The translations under genes and the position numbers were made by a program. Of a stretch of 64,000 nt of DNA, positions 8,581 to 17,998 are shown piece after piece. Numbering within the stretch: position 1 is the stretch's first letter; each line of letters opens with the position of its first letter. Source of the stretch: Variovorax boronicumulans (lineage in GTDB: Bacteria > Pseudomonadota > Gammaproteobacteria > Burkholderiales > Burkholderiaceae_C); NCBI RefSeq assembly GCF_007677875.1, contig NZ_VEDO01000020.1, positions 1-64,000 on the forward strand, read 5' to 3'. Under the pieces are notes generated by a model. It saw only the letters and a program-made list of their open reading frames with translations, had not been told where the DNA came from and made no database searches.

Positions 8581-9954
8581 TCAGAAGCTCACGACGACCG
8601 AGGTCGCGAGCAGATGGTTGGACTTCTTGTACTCGCCGCTGCGGACGTCCAGGAACACCGGCAGGTTGGCGCGGTCCAGCCGGTACTCGGCCTTCAGCGT
8701 GGTGTTGGGATTGAGCAGATAGCTCAGGCCCGCCGTGAGCGCGTAGCGGTTGGCACCCTTGTTCGGATCGCCGAACGGATCGGGGCCGATGCCGTTGCGG
8801 TCGTCGAAGGCCGTGTAGCCCAGCAGGCCGCCGCCGTTCTTCTTGTTGTTGATGTAGTCGGCGCGCACCGTGGCCTCCACGCGCGGCGTGAACTTGTAGG
8901 CGGCCAGCCCCGACAGGCCCCACCAGCGCGCATCGCGCAGGGCGCCGGTGTCCGGGTCCGGCGTGATCGCGGCCCGGCGCTGCATGCCGACGCTGGCCTG
9001 GCCCTGCAGTGTCCAGTCGCCGCGGATGAAGTAGGCGTCGAACTCGAACAGGTGCACGGTCGAGTCGCGCTGCGTGATGGGGTTGCCGTCTGCATCCAGC
9101 ACCAGTTCGGTGAGGTTCGGCGCCTTGCCGTGCACGCCCGCGAAACCGAAGCCCGCGTACTCGCCCTTCGCGTAGTCGACGCGGTAGGCCAGCACCGGCG
9201 CCTTGTTGCCCGAGCCGCGCCGCGTCGCGTTCATGTTGGCCAGCATGGCCTTGTAGATCCACTTGCCATCCGTGATCTCCATGCCAGCACCGGTGTAGGC
9301 CGTGGGCAGCGTGAAGTCAAACAGCAGGTTGTGCGTGATGAGCTTGTTCTGCGGCGCGGGCAGGTATTCGTAGCCCGACCAGTCCGGCACCTGGCCGGCG
9401 ATGAAGCGTGTCGTCGGGCTGCCCAGCGGGATCGAGACCGATGCCTCGTGGATGATGGAATTGCCGTCGAAGGTGGAGCCGACACCGCGGTTCGGCGCCA
9501 GCGTGAGGCGCCAGCGCGTACCGCTGTCGGTCTCCTTCGTGAAGTCGATGACGGCGGCCCCGAAGTAGGAGTTGTCGTAGTTGTAGCCGTCGCTGTCCAC
9601 CTTGTTCAGGAACTGGAAGGTCGAGGTGTCCTGTCGCCGGTTGTAGATGTAGGTCGGGTCCATGTAGCCCTTGATCTGCAAGCCCTTCAGGCCCAGCGCG
9701 TCGCGCGTGTCTTCCAGCGATTCGGCCTTGAGCGCGATGCGGTTGAACTCCTGCTGCTGCTCGGGCGTCATGCCGGGTGCCGGTGCCGCGGCGGCCTTGG
9801 CTTCGGTCTCCTGCAGTCGCTTTTCGAGCTGGTTCACCTTGTCGCGCAGCGCGCGCAGTTCGTTCAGCAGCTCGGCGGAGCTCTGCGCCGCGGCCGACAG
9901 CGGGAACGCGGCAGCCAACGCGGTGGCGATGGCGGTGTGCTTCCAGTGGGTCAT
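8581..9954 (-). CDS. DUF3138 family outer-membrane protein, candidate polyamine porin
   Basis: 457 residues with a Sec signal peptide ending near AAAQSS. A heptad-rich coiled coil follows (about residues 27-53, ELLNELRALRDKVNQLEKRL), then the DUF3138 body starting near GMTPEQQQEFNRIALKAESL. The rest alternates short amphipathic stretches rich in Y, W, G and N and ends in a terminal phenylalanine (VVVSF), features of an outer-membrane beta-barrel. The N-terminal coiled coil plus barrel recalls OprP/O-type porins. No function is established for DUF3138. Here it sits between the permease genes of a polyamine transporter and puuC, all on one strand, so a role in polyamine passage across the outer membrane is a reasonable inference. 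Confidence 0.75.
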   Translation of the reverse strand: MTHWKHTAIATALAAAFPLSAAAQSSAELLNELRALRDKVNQLEKRLQETEAKAAAAPAPGMTPEQQQEFNRIALKAESLEDTRDALGLKGLQIKGYMDPTYIYNRRQDTSTFQFLNKVDSDGYNYDNSYFGAAVIDFTKETDSGTRWRLTLAPNRGVGSTFDGNSIIHEASVSIPLGSPTTRFIAGQVPDWSGYEYLPAPQNKLITHNLLFDFTLPTAYTGAGMEITDGKWIYKAMLANMNATRRGSGNKAPVLAYRVDYAKGEYAGFGFAGVHGKAPNLTELVLDADGNPITQRDSTVHLFEFDAYFIRGDWTLQGQASVGMQRRAAITPDPDTGALRDARWWGLSGLAAYKFTPRVEATVRADYINNKKNGGGLLGYTAFDDRNGIGPDPFGDPNKGANRYALTAGLSYLLNPNTTLKAEYRLDRANLPVFLDVRSGEYKKSNHLLATSVVVSF

Positions 9955-10014
9955 CTTCTTACTCCTCGGACGGACATGTTGTGGGACACGGGAAAGGAAT
10001 CGGAAAGGCGCAGG

Positions 10015-10869
10015 TCACTCTTCACGCCGCGCAATGGCCATCGCGCGGGTGCGTTCCCGCTCGGCACGGGCGATGAGGTAGCTGGCGACGATGACGCCGA
10101 TGGAGACCAGCACGATGATCACGGTCGCCACGGCATTGACGGTGGGGTTCAGGCCCAGCCGTGCGCGCGAGAAGATCACGAGCGGCATCGTGGTCGAGCC
10201 CGGTCCGGACAGGAAGGCCGACAGCACCACGTCGTCCAGCGACAGCGTGAAGGTCAGCAGCCAGGCCGACAGCATGGACTGCGTGATCATGGGCAGCGTG
10301 ACCAGCCGGAACACCTGGGCCGGGCGGGCGCCGAGGTCCATGGCCGCTTCTTCGAGCTGCGGGTTCAGCTCCTGCAGCCGGGCCTGGACCACCACGGTGG
10401 CGTAGGCCATGCCCAGCAGCACGTGGCCGAGCCAGATCGTGAACGCGCCGCGCTCGGGAAAGCCCGTGAGGCGCTGGAACGACACCAGCATCAGCAGCAG
10501 CGACAGGCCGACGATGACCTCGGGCATCACCAGCGGCGCGTTGACCATGCCCGAGAACAGCGTGCGGCCACGGAAGCGGCGGTACTTGTTCAGCGTGAAA
10601 GCGGCCAGCGTGCCGAGCACGACCGAGCCGCAGGCCGTGAAGAACGCGATCTTCATCGACAGCCACAGGCCGGCGATGATCTCGCGGTCGCGCGCCAGCG
10701 CGGCATACCACTTGAACGTGAAGCCTTCCCAGACGCCCGGCACGGGCGAGTCGTTGAAGGAGTACACGACCAGTGCGACGATCGGCAGGAACAGGAAGGC
10801 ATAGCCCAGAAACAACCAGGTGCGCGCCGTCGCGCGCGCGGCACGGGGCCCGAACAATGCACGGGTCAT
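10015..10869 (-). CDS. potI: Polyamine ABC transporter permease, PotI type
   Basis: 284 residues, inner-membrane permease of the spermidine/putrescine ABC transporter family with about six helices. The EAA coupling motif is visible as EEAAMDLGARPAQVFRLVTLP around residues 190-210. The FLPIVALVVYSFNDS segment following the first helix is characteristic of PotC/PotI. The ATG at 10869 overlaps the stop of potH in an ATGA arrangement, so the two permeases are translationally coupled. Expected to pair with PotH, the PotG ATPase and the PotF receptor encoded just upstream. Confidence 0.88.
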   Translation of the reverse strand: MTRALFGPRAARATARTWLFLGYAFLFLPIVALVVYSFNDSPVPGVWEGFTFKWYAALARDREIIAGLWLSMKIAFFTACGSVVLGTLAAFTLNKYRRFRGRTLFSGMVNAPLVMPEVIVGLSLLLMLVSFQRLTGFPERGAFTIWLGHVLLGMAYATVVVQARLQELNPQLEEAAMDLGARPAQVFRLVTLPMITQSMLSAWLLTFTLSLDDVVLSAFLSGPGSTTMPLVIFSRARLGLNPTVNAVATVIIVLVSIGVIVASYLIARAERERTRAMAIARREE

Positions 10870-11804
10870 CGCCCTGCCTCCTGGGTTTGCGCCTGGTAGC
10901 GGTTGAACAGCGCCAGCGGGATGAGGATCAGCAGCACCACGACCACGGCCACGCTGGAGGCCATGGGCCAGTCGTTGTTGCTGAAGAATTCGTCCCACAG
11001 CACGCGGCCGATCATCAGGGTCTGCGGCCCGCCAAGCAGCTCGGGGATCACGAACTCGCCCACGCAGGGGATGAACACCAGCATGCTGCCGGCGATGATG
11101 CCGGCCTTGGACAGCGGCACCGTCACCGTCCAGAACGCGACCCAGGGCGTGGCCCCCAGGTCGCTGGCGGCCTCCAGCAGGCGCAGGTCCATCTTGGCCA
11201 GGTTGCCGTACAGCGGCAGCACCATGAAGGGCAGGTAGGTGTAGACCATGCCCAGCACCAGCGAAAACGGCGTGTTGAGCAGCTTGCCCGGCGTGGCGAT
11301 CATGCCGCCGGCGGCCAGCAGCTGGTCCACGCCCAGGCCCACCAGCACCTCGGCCACCCAGCCGTGCTCGCTCAGCAAGCCCTTCCAGGCGTAGACGCGC
11401 AGCAGGAACGAGGTCCAGAACGGCAGCATCACGAGCATCAGCAGCAGTGGCTGGGCCGTGGGCCGTGCACGCGCCATGAAGTAGGCGAACGGATAGCCGA
11501 TCGCCAGGCACAGCACGGTCGTGATGGCGGCGTACTTGAGGCTCGCGACGTAGGCGCGGAAGTAGAGGTCGTCCTGCGTGATGAAGACGTAGTTGCTGAA
11601 CTTCAGGCTCAGCTGCAGCACGCCTTCCTTGACCGTCAGCAGGTCCTTGACGCTCACGGTCTCCATCTCGGAGACGCTGATCTTGGCAACGATCAGGAAG
11701 GGCAGCAGGAAGAACACCAGCAGCCACAGGTAGGGAATGCCGATCACGGCCGTGCGGCCGCTCCACCATGGCCGGCGCGCGGTGGTGGTGGGATTCGTGC
11801 GCAT
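10866..11804 (-). CDS. potH: Polyamine ABC transporter permease, PotH type
   Basis: 312 residues, first permease of the polyamine transporter. It starts with a short basic N-terminus, then a first helix WLLVFFLLPFLIVAKIS and a large periplasmic loop before LKYAAITTVLCLAIGYPFAY, as in PotB/PotH. The EAA motif appears as EAASDLGATPWVAFWTVTVP. The stop codon overlaps the potI start by 4 bases and the potG gene ends 10 bases upstream. Substrate class (putrescine or wider polyamines) is inferred from the surrounding putrescine catabolic genes. Confidence 0.88.
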   Translation of the reverse strand: MRTNPTTTARRPWWSGRTAVIGIPYLWLLVFFLLPFLIVAKISVSEMETVSVKDLLTVKEGVLQLSLKFSNYVFITQDDLYFRAYVASLKYAAITTVLCLAIGYPFAYFMARARPTAQPLLLMLVMLPFWTSFLLRVYAWKGLLSEHGWVAEVLVGLGVDQLLAAGGMIATPGKLLNTPFSLVLGMVYTYLPFMVLPLYGNLAKMDLRLLEAASDLGATPWVAFWTVTVPLSKAGIIAGSMLVFIPCVGEFVIPELLGGPQTLMIGRVLWDEFFSNNDWPMASSVAVVVVLLILIPLALFNRYQAQTQEAGR

Positions 11805-11814
11805 CTCCGCCTCC

Positions 11815-12912
11815 TTACTGGGTCAGGACGACCTGGGCCGAATCGGACCAGTGCGCCCAGGCCGTGTCGTCCCAGGTCAGCACGTCTTCGGGATGGCGCT
11901 CGGCGTTGATCTGGCTGACCTTGATGACCTGCCCACTGGCCAGCTGCAGGTGGTAAACGGTGTAGCTGCCGAAATAGGACAGGTCGCGCACCTTGCCCTG
12001 CACCTTGTTGTACTGACCCGCGGGCTCCTGCCTCGACAGGCGGATCTTCTCGGGCCGCAGGGCGACGCTCACGTCCATGCCCTGGTGGCCGGTGATGCCG
12101 TGGCCCACGTAGTGCGTCATGTCCTGGCAGCGAATCACCACATGGTCGGGGTGGTCCTCGGCCAGCGTGCCGTCGATGAGGTTGACGTTGCCGATGAAGT
12201 CGGCAACGAAGCGCGTGGACGGTGTCTCGTAGATCTCGCCCGGCGCGCCGACCTGCAGCAGCCGCCCCTCACTCATGATGGCGATGCGCGAGGCCATGGT
12301 CATGGCCTCTTCCTGGTCGTGCGTGACCATCACGCAGGTCACGCCGACCTCCTCGATGATGTTGACCAGCTCCAGCTGCGTCTCCTCGCGCAGCTTCTTG
12401 TCGAGCGCGCCGAGCGGCTCGTCCAGCAACAGCAGATTGGGCCGCTTGGCCAGGCTGCGCGCCAGCGCCACGCGCTGCTGCTGGCCGCCCGACATCTGGT
12501 GCGGCTTGCGCCTGGCCAGCTTGCTGAGTTGCACGAGCTTGAGCATTTCTTCGACGCGCTGCGCTACCGAATCGCCCGGCATGCCGTCACGGCGCAGACC
12601 GAAGGCGATGTTGTCCCACACGCTGAGGTGCGGGAACAACGCGTACGACTGGAACATCATGTTGATGGGCCGTTCGTAGGGCGGCAGGTTGCTGAGGTCC
12701 TTGCCGTCCAGCACAATGCTGCCGGAGGTCGGCAGGTCGAATCCGCCGAGCATGCGCAGCAGCGTGGTCTTGCCGCAGCCCGACGAGCCCAGCAGCGCGA
12801 AGATCTCGCCTTTCTGGATGTCCAGGCTGACGTGGTTGACGGCCTTGACGCCGCCGAAGTCCTTGACCACGTCGCGGATTTGCAGGTACGCCTGCCCCTG
12901 GCTCTTCACCAT
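11815..12912 (-). CDS. potG: Polyamine ABC transporter ATP-binding protein, PotG type
   Basis: 365 residues. Energises polyamine import at the cytoplasmic face. Motifs in order: Walker [10 protein letters not shown] (about residues 42-50), Q-loop FQSYALFPH, signature MSGGQQQR, Walker [13 protein letters not shown] and switch histidine [10 protein letters not shown]-terminal TOBE-like domain ([12 protein letters not shown] onward) matches PotA/PotG length. Order potF-potG-potH-potI is the same as in E. coli, supporting a single transporter. Confidence 0.9.
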   Translation of the reverse strand: MVKSQGQAYLQIRDVVKDFGGVKAVNHVSLDIQKGEIFALLGSSGCGKTTLLRMLGGFDLPTSGSIVLDGKDLSNLPPYERPINMMFQSYALFPHLSVWDNIAFGLRRDGMPGDSVAQRVEEMLKLVQLSKLARRKPHQMSGGQQQRVALARSLAKRPNLLLLDEPLGALDKKLREETQLELVNIIEEVGVTCVMVTHDQEEAMTMASRIAIMSEGRLLQVGAPGEIYETPSTRFVADFIGNVNLIDGTLAEDHPDHVVIRCQDMTHYVGHGITGHQGMDVSVALRPEKIRLSRQEPAGQYNKVQGKVRDLSYFGSYTVYHLQLASGQVIKVSQINAERHPEDVLTWDDTAWAHWSDSAQVVLTQ

Positions 12913-12948
12913 ATTCCCTCCCCCCTCGCGGTTGGCAGGACCCTCAGG

Positions 12949-14085
12949 TCACATGCCGGTTTTGAACGATGTGAACAGGCGCGTGACCGTGCGGCGGATG
13001 TCGTTGCTCAGGGCGTCGGGCGCCACCATCTTCTTCATGTCCTCGTCGGTCGGGAAGATGGTCGGGTTGTTGGCCACTTCGGGCTTGATGAACTTGCGCG
13101 ATTCCTTGTTCGGGTTCGCGTAGAACACCTTGTTGGACAGGCCCGCGTGCACCTCGGGGCGCAGGATGTAGTTGATGAACTTGTGTGCGTTGTCGGGGTG
13201 CGGCGCATCGGCCGGGATCACCATCACGTCGAAGAACAGCACGCCGCCGGTCTTGGGGATCAGGGCCTCGATCTTCTGGCCGGTCTTGCCGTCGATGGCG
13301 CGCTGGCGCGCGATGTTGATGTCGCCCGACCAGCCCAGCGCCAGGCAGATCGAGCCGTTGGCCATGTCGTTGATGTAGCCCGACGAGCTGAACAGCGTGA
13401 CGTAGGGACGGATGGTCTTGAGCAGCGGCCCGACGCCGGCGTAGTCCCCCTGGCTGCGGCTGTAGGCGGGCTTGCCCAGGTAGTGCATGGCGGCCGGCAC
13501 GATTTCGGTGGCCGAGTCGAGAAAGCTCACGCCGCAGGACTTGAGCTTGGAGATGTACTCGGGCTTGAACACGAGGTCCCAGGCGTTGTCCGGCATGGGC
13601 ATGTTGCCCAGTGCGGCCTTGACCTTGTCGACATTGATGCCCACCGTCGTGTAGCCCCACAGCCAGTTCACCTGGTACTGGTTGCCCGGATCGAGCTTGG
13701 CCAATTGCTCCAGCAGCACCGGGTCCAGGTTCTTGAGGTTGGGCAGCTTGGACTTGTCGAGCTTTTGCAGCAGCCCGCCATCGGCCTGCAGCTTGGCCCA
13801 GTAAGACGACGGCACCACGATGTCGTAGCCGGTCTTGCCCGCCACGAGCTTGGCATGGACGATTTCGTTGTTGTCGAAATTGTCATAGCGCACCTTGATG
13901 CCGGTTTCCTTCTCGAAGTTGGCGATGGTGTCTTCGGCGATGTAGTCGGACCAGTTGTAGATGTTGAGGACCTTCTCCTCCTGCGCCAGCGCAGCCTGGG
14001 GAGCCAGCGCGGCGCAGGCCAGGGCCAGCCCGGCGAAAGCACCGGCCATGCGGTGCGAACGGCGACGGAACGACAGCAGCTTCAT
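12949..14085 (-). CDS. potF: Polyamine-binding periplasmic protein, PotF type
   Basis: 378 residues. The chosen start MKLLSFRRRSHRMAG gives a basic n-region, hydrophobic core and cleavage near ALAQE, and has a strong GGAGGT ribosome-binding site; a start 11 codons earlier adds residues with no signal character. The mature protein opens VLNIYNWSDYIAEDT, the hallmark of PotD/PotF receptors, and later has SCGVSFLDSATEIVPAAM and SLALGWSGD-type segments (here CLALGWSGDIN) that line the polyamine pocket. It lies just downstream of the transaminase gene and upstream of potG. Confidence 0.92.
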   Translation of the reverse strand: MKLLSFRRRSHRMAGAFAGLALACAALAPQAALAQEEKVLNIYNWSDYIAEDTIANFEKETGIKVRYDNFDNNEIVHAKLVAGKTGYDIVVPSSYWAKLQADGGLLQKLDKSKLPNLKNLDPVLLEQLAKLDPGNQYQVNWLWGYTTVGINVDKVKAALGNMPMPDNAWDLVFKPEYISKLKSCGVSFLDSATEIVPAAMHYLGKPAYSRSQGDYAGVGPLLKTIRPYVTLFSSSGYINDMANGSICLALGWSGDINIARQRAIDGKTGQKIEALIPKTGGVLFFDVMVIPADAPHPDNAHKFINYILRPEVHAGLSNKVFYANPNKESRKFIKPEVANNPTIFPTDEDMKKMVAPDALSNDIRRTVTRLFTSFKTGM

Positions 14086-14133
14086 TTGGAGACCTCCGAA
14101 GTGGGGAGCAAGCGACAAGGGGGAAAGGGGAGT

Positions 14134-15522
14134 TCAGAGCCAGCCGTTGCGCTGCGCGTCGGCCAGGGTCCGGTCCAGCGCGCGGCGGATCAGCACCAGC
14201 ATCTCGTCGATCTGCGCCCGCGTCATGACGAGCGGCGGCGCGATGATCATGCGGTCGCCCACGGCGCGCATGACCAGGCCGTTGCCAAAGCAGTGACTGC
14301 GGCAGACCATGCCGAGCTCCAGCGCCTCGGGGAAGGGCGCGCCGCTGGCCTTGTCCTTGACCAGCAGGAGCGCGCCCATGAGGCCGCAGGTCTGCACCTC
14401 GCCCACGAGCGGGTGGTCACGGAGCGCGTCGAAGCATTCGGCGAGGTAGGGGCCGGTGTCGTCGCGCACGCGTTCGACCAGGCCTTCGCGCTGGATCAGC
14501 CGGATGTTGGCCAGAGCCACGGCGCAGGCCACGGGGTGGCCCGAGTAGGTGTAGCCGTGGTTGAACTCGCCACCGCGCTCGATCAGCACGTTGGCCACGC
14601 GGTCGCCCACCATCACGCCGCCCAGAGGGATGTAGCCGGAGGTGACGCCCTTGGCGAAGGTCATGAGGTCGGGCCGGGTGCCGAAGCGCTCGCAGCCGAA
14701 CCACTGGCCAGTGCGGCCGAAGCCGCAGATGACCTCGTCGGACACGAGCAGGATCCCGTACTTGTCGCAGATGCGCTGGATCTCGGGCCAGTAGGTGTCC
14801 GGCGGCACGATGACACCGCCGGCGCCCTGTACCGGCTCGCCGATGAAGGCAGCGACCTGGTCGGCACCGACCTCGAGGATCTTGGCTTCCAGCCAGCCGG
14901 CCGCCACGCGGCCGAAGTCATCGCGCGACAGGCCGCGGCCGAGTTCATGCCAATAGGGCTGCTCCATGTGGACGATGCCCGGGATCGGCAGGCCGCCCTG
15001 GGCATGCATGCCGCCCATTCCACCCAGCGACGCACCGGCCATGGTGGAGCCGTGGTAGGCGTTCTTGCGGCTGATGATCACATGCCGCTGAGGCTGGCCC
15101 AGCAGGTCCCAGTAGCGGCGCACCATGCGCACCACGGTGTCGTTGCCCTCCGAGCCGGAGCCCGAGAAGAACACGTGCTTGAACTGCGGTGGCGTGACCT
15201 CGGCCAGCAGTTCGGCCAGCTCGATGGCCGGCGGCGTAGCGGTCTGGAAGAAGGCGTTGTAGAAGGGCAGCTCCCGCAACTGGCGCGTGGCGGCCTCGAC
15301 GAGTTCCTGGCGGCCGTAGCCGACGTTCACGCACCACAGGCCTGACATGGCGTCGAGGATCTTGTGGCCTTCGCTGTCGTGCAGGTAGATGCCTTCGGCC
15401 CGCGTGATGATGCGCGAGCCCTTGCGCGCGAGGCTCTGGAAGTCGGTGAAGGGGTGCAGGAAGTGCGCGGCATCGGCGCGTTGCCATTCCTGGGTGCTGC
15501 GGGTACGGGTGGTCTGGTTCAT
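14134..15522 (-). CDS. spuC: Putrescine/polyamine aminotransferase, class III, SpuC-like
   Basis: 462 residues, PLP-dependent class III omega-transaminase likely moving an amino group from putrescine (or a diamine) to pyruvate. PLP lysine is K291 in TFAKGVTSGY, with D262 in SDEVICGFGRTG and the GSGSEGNDT phosphate-binding region. The start at 15522 (MNQTTRTRST) gives the SpuC-like N-terminus; the in-frame ATG 23 codons upstream lies in the tail of puuA sequence. In the same operon as the gamma-glutamyl route enzymes, it would provide a parallel, direct transamination route for putrescine. Confidence 0.87.
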   Translation of the reverse strand: MNQTTRTRSTQEWQRADAAHFLHPFTDFQSLARKGSRIITRAEGIYLHDSEGHKILDAMSGLWCVNVGYGRQELVEAATRQLRELPFYNAFFQTATPPAIELAELLAEVTPPQFKHVFFSGSGSEGNDTVVRMVRRYWDLLGQPQRHVIISRKNAYHGSTMAGASLGGMGGMHAQGGLPIPGIVHMEQPYWHELGRGLSRDDFGRVAAGWLEAKILEVGADQVAAFIGEPVQGAGGVIVPPDTYWPEIQRICDKYGILLVSDEVICGFGRTGQWFGCERFGTRPDLMTFAKGVTSGYIPLGGVMVGDRVANVLIERGGEFNHGYTYSGHPVACAVALANIRLIQREGLVERVRDDTGPYLAECFDALRDHPLVGEVQTCGLMGALLLVKDKASGAPFPEALELGMVCRSHCFGNGLVMRAVGDRMIIAPPLVMTRAQIDEMLVLIRRALDRTLADAQRNGWL

Positions 15523-15565
15523 GGCTGTCTCGTGGAATCGGTGGGCAATGGGAGGGCGTGCTGGC

Positions 15566-16930
15566 TCAAACGTGCAGCAGCAGGTGCTCACGCTCCCAGG
15601 GCGAGATGACTTTCATGAACTCCTCGTACTCGATCTCCTTGACCTCGGTGTAGACCGTCACGAATTTCTCGCCCAGCACGGTGTGCAGGTCGGTTTCGGC
15701 CTTGAGCAGCCCCAGCGCCTCGCCCAGGCTGCGCGGCAGGCTGTATTCGCCGAGGTAGGCGTCGCCCTTGCATTCGGGCTTGGGCTCGATCCGGTTCTTG
15801 ATGCCCAGGTAACCGCAGGCCAGCGTGGCGGCCAGGGCCACGTAAGGATTGGCGTCTGCGCCGATGACGCGGTTCTCGATGCGCCGCGCGGCCGGGCCCG
15901 CGACCGGCGAGCGGATGCCCACGGTGCGGTTGTCGGTGCCCCACTGGATGTTGATGGGGGCCGCCGTGGCCCGGGACAGCCGGCGGTACGAATTGACATA
16001 CGGTGCGAACAGCGCCATGGCTGCCGGGATGTAGCGCTGCAGCCCGCCGATGTACCAGCGGAACATGTCCGAGGCGCTGCCGTCGGCGTTGCTGAAGATG
16101 TTGCGCCCGTCCTGGTCGACCACGCTCTGGTGCACGTGCATGGCGCTGCCTGGCTCGTGCGCCATGGGCTTGGCCATGAAGGTCGCGTACATCTCGTGGC
16201 GCAACGCGGCCTCGCGGATGGTGCGCTTGAAGAAGAACACCTCGTCGGCCAGTCCCAGCGGATGGTCATGGAAGAAGTTGATCTCCATCTGCCCGGCACC
16301 CGCCTCGTGGATCAGGGTGTCGACGTTGAGCTCCATCTTCTCGCAGTACTCGTAGATCTCCTCGAACAGCGGGTCGAACTCGTTGACCGCGTCGATGGAG
16401 TAGGACTGGCGCGAGGTTTCGGCGCGACCGCTGCGGCCACGCGGCGGGCGCAGCGGCTGGTTGGGGTCGGCATTGCGCTCGATCAGGTAGAACTCCAGCT
16501 CCGGAGCGACCACGGGGTTCCAGCCTTCGGCGGCGAACAGGTCGCAGACCCGGCGCAGCACCGAGCGCGGCGCATAAGGAATCATGTTGCCGTCGCGGTC
16601 GAAGCAGTCGTGGATGACCTGCGCCGTCGGGTCGGCTGCCCAGGGCACGATGCGCACGGTGGCCGGGTCGGGCCGCAGGTGCATGTCGCGGTCCGTGGGC
16701 GAGATCACATCGTAGTAGGAGCCCTGCTCCGGAAACTCACCCGTCACCCCGATGGCGACGATGGCCTCGGGCAGCCGCATGCCGCGGTCCTCGGTGAATT
16801 TCTCGCGCGGCAGGATCTTGCCGCGGGCCACGCCCGTGAGGTCGGGCACCAGGCATTCGATCTCGGTGACGCGGCGCTCGTTGAGCCATTGCTCGAGCTC
16901 GCTGAACGTGAAACTTTCTCTGGCAACCAT
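15566..16930 (-). CDS. puuA: Gamma-glutamylputrescine synthetase
   Basis: 454 residues, glutamine-synthetase-fold ligase joining glutamate to putrescine with ATP, first step of the Puu pathway. Marks: CLVPDLTGVARGKILPREK at the N-terminus, VVAPELEFYLIE metal site, GAGQMEINFFH, GSAMHVHQSV, and NSYRRLSRATAAPINIQWG in the ATP/glutamate region. It ends in SPWEREHLLLHV like other PuuA enzymes. The ATG at 16930 has an AAAGGT ribosome-binding site. Flanked by puuD and spuC on the same strand. Confidence 0.9.
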   Translation of the reverse strand: MVARESFTFSELEQWLNERRVTEIECLVPDLTGVARGKILPREKFTEDRGMRLPEAIVAIGVTGEFPEQGSYYDVISPTDRDMHLRPDPATVRIVPWAADPTAQVIHDCFDRDGNMIPYAPRSVLRRVCDLFAAEGWNPVVAPELEFYLIERNADPNQPLRPPRGRSGRAETSRQSYSIDAVNEFDPLFEEIYEYCEKMELNVDTLIHEAGAGQMEINFFHDHPLGLADEVFFFKRTIREAALRHEMYATFMAKPMAHEPGSAMHVHQSVVDQDGRNIFSNADGSASDMFRWYIGGLQRYIPAAMALFAPYVNSYRRLSRATAAPINIQWGTDNRTVGIRSPVAGPAARRIENRVIGADANPYVALAATLACGYLGIKNRIEPKPECKGDAYLGEYSLPRSLGEALGLLKAETDLHTVLGEKFVTVYTEVKEIEYEEFMKVISPWEREHLLLHV

Positions 16931-17010
16931 ATCTACCTTTCTTGTGCGCCGGGCATGCTGGCCGCGGCGCGTGTTCTGGGTCTGACAACGATGCGTTGCA
17001 GTCAGGGCAG

Positions 17011-17817
17011 CTAGGTTTCGGGCGCGAGATCGTCGTCTTCGTGGCGGTGGTGGCCTGCGCGCCAAGCCAGACAGGCGCGGCCGAAGGCCGTCAACAGCTT
17101 TCGGGAGGCCGGGTTCGCGGCAGCCTGCCACTCGGGATGCCATTGCACGCACAGGCTGAAGCCCCGCGATTGCGGCACCGAGAAGGCCTCGATGAGACCG
17201 TCTGGCGCGAGCGCCTCGGCACGCAGGCCGTCCGCCAGGCGGCGGATGCCCTGGCCGTGCAGGCTGTTGACCTGGATGTCGTCCAGCCCGAGCACGGCAT
17301 GCAGCACGCCGCCGGGCAGCACGCGCACGGCATGCACCGGTCCGTACTGCACGTCGAGCGGATCCTCGTCGCGCGCCCGGTGGTCCATGAGGCCGGGTTG
17401 CTCCTGCACAGCCTGGTACAGCGAGCCGCCCAGCGCGACGTTGGTCTCCTGCAGGCCGCGGCAGATCGCGAACAGCGGCATGCCGCGGCGCAGCACTTCG
17501 CGCACCAGTGGCAGCGTCCATGCATCGCGCGCCTCGTCCAGCGGCAGACTGGTGTCGTGGACCTCTTCGCCGAAATGCCGTGGGTGCGTGTTGGACACGG
17601 AACCTGTGAGGAAGACACCGTCCGCGATCGCGAGCAGCGCGTCCACCTCCTCCGGCTGCGCGGCCGGCACCACCAGGGGCAGGCAGCCGGCCAGCCGGAC
17701 GGCATCGAGATACTTTTGGCCCGCAGCCTGGAACGGATGGTGTCCAAGCATCTTGCTGCAGGCGGGAACCAGCACGATGGGCGGGTTCCGCGGGGTGGAC
17801 GGTCGGTTGGTGCTCAT
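17011..17817 (-). CDS. puuD: Gamma-glutamyl-GABA hydrolase
   Basis: 268 residues, class I glutamine amidotransferase-like hydrolase that splits gamma-glutamyl-GABA into glutamate and GABA. Catalytic triad residues are visible: nucleophile C119 in ICRGLQETN and H227/E229 in QWHPEW. The early PACSKMLGHHPFQ block fits the gamma-glutamyl-hydrolase subfamily rather than biosynthetic amidotransferases. It lies between puuB and puuA. Its start codon sits inside one copy of a 14-bp direct repeat (17815-17828 and 17864-17877). Confidence 0.9.
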   Translation of the reverse strand: MSTNRPSTPRNPPIVLVPACSKMLGHHPFQAAGQKYLDAVRLAGCLPLVVPAAQPEEVDALLAIADGVFLTGSVSNTHPRHFGEEVHDTSLPLDEARDAWTLPLVREVLRRGMPLFAICRGLQETNVALGGSLYQAVQEQPGLMDHRARDEDPLDVQYGPVHAVRVLPGGVLHAVLGLDDIQVNSLHGQGIRRLADGLRAEALAPDGLIEAFSVPQSRGFSLCVQWHPEWQAAANPASRKLLTAFGRACLAWRAGHHRHEDDDLAPET

Positions 17818-17877
17818 TGGGCTTGCTGCGCCGGGTTCTTAACCCGGGTCTTGCGACACGGCGCATTGGGCTTGCTG
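17815..17877. repeat. 14-bp direct repeat flanking a palindrome in the puuD leader
   Basis: CATTGGGCTTGCTG occurs perfectly at 17815-17828 and 17864-17877, 49 bp apart. Between the copies is the perfect 7-bp inverted repeat CCGGGTT/AACCCGG at 17831-17837 and 17841-17847. The first copy contains the puuD start codon read on the minus strand; the second contains an out-of-frame ATG. The arrangement could be an operator or a leader structure, or simply a local duplication. Confidence 0.6.
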
Positions 17878-17998
17878 GTGCTGAAACGAACTTCTCTGTG
17901 GGTTGGTGTGTGCAAGGGCTGTGCCACCACCCAAGGCCGGCTCGGCCTCGCGCCGTGGTACAGCCCCGCCGCCGCGCGCGCAGACCGGGCGAGAGATT

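Noticed and set aside
11737-15345. A very long open plus-strand frame across potH, potG, potF and spuC
   Set aside because: It is antisense to four clear genes, its composition (H, Q, R, G, A rich) is what the reverse frame of high-GC genes gives, and no domain is recognisable.
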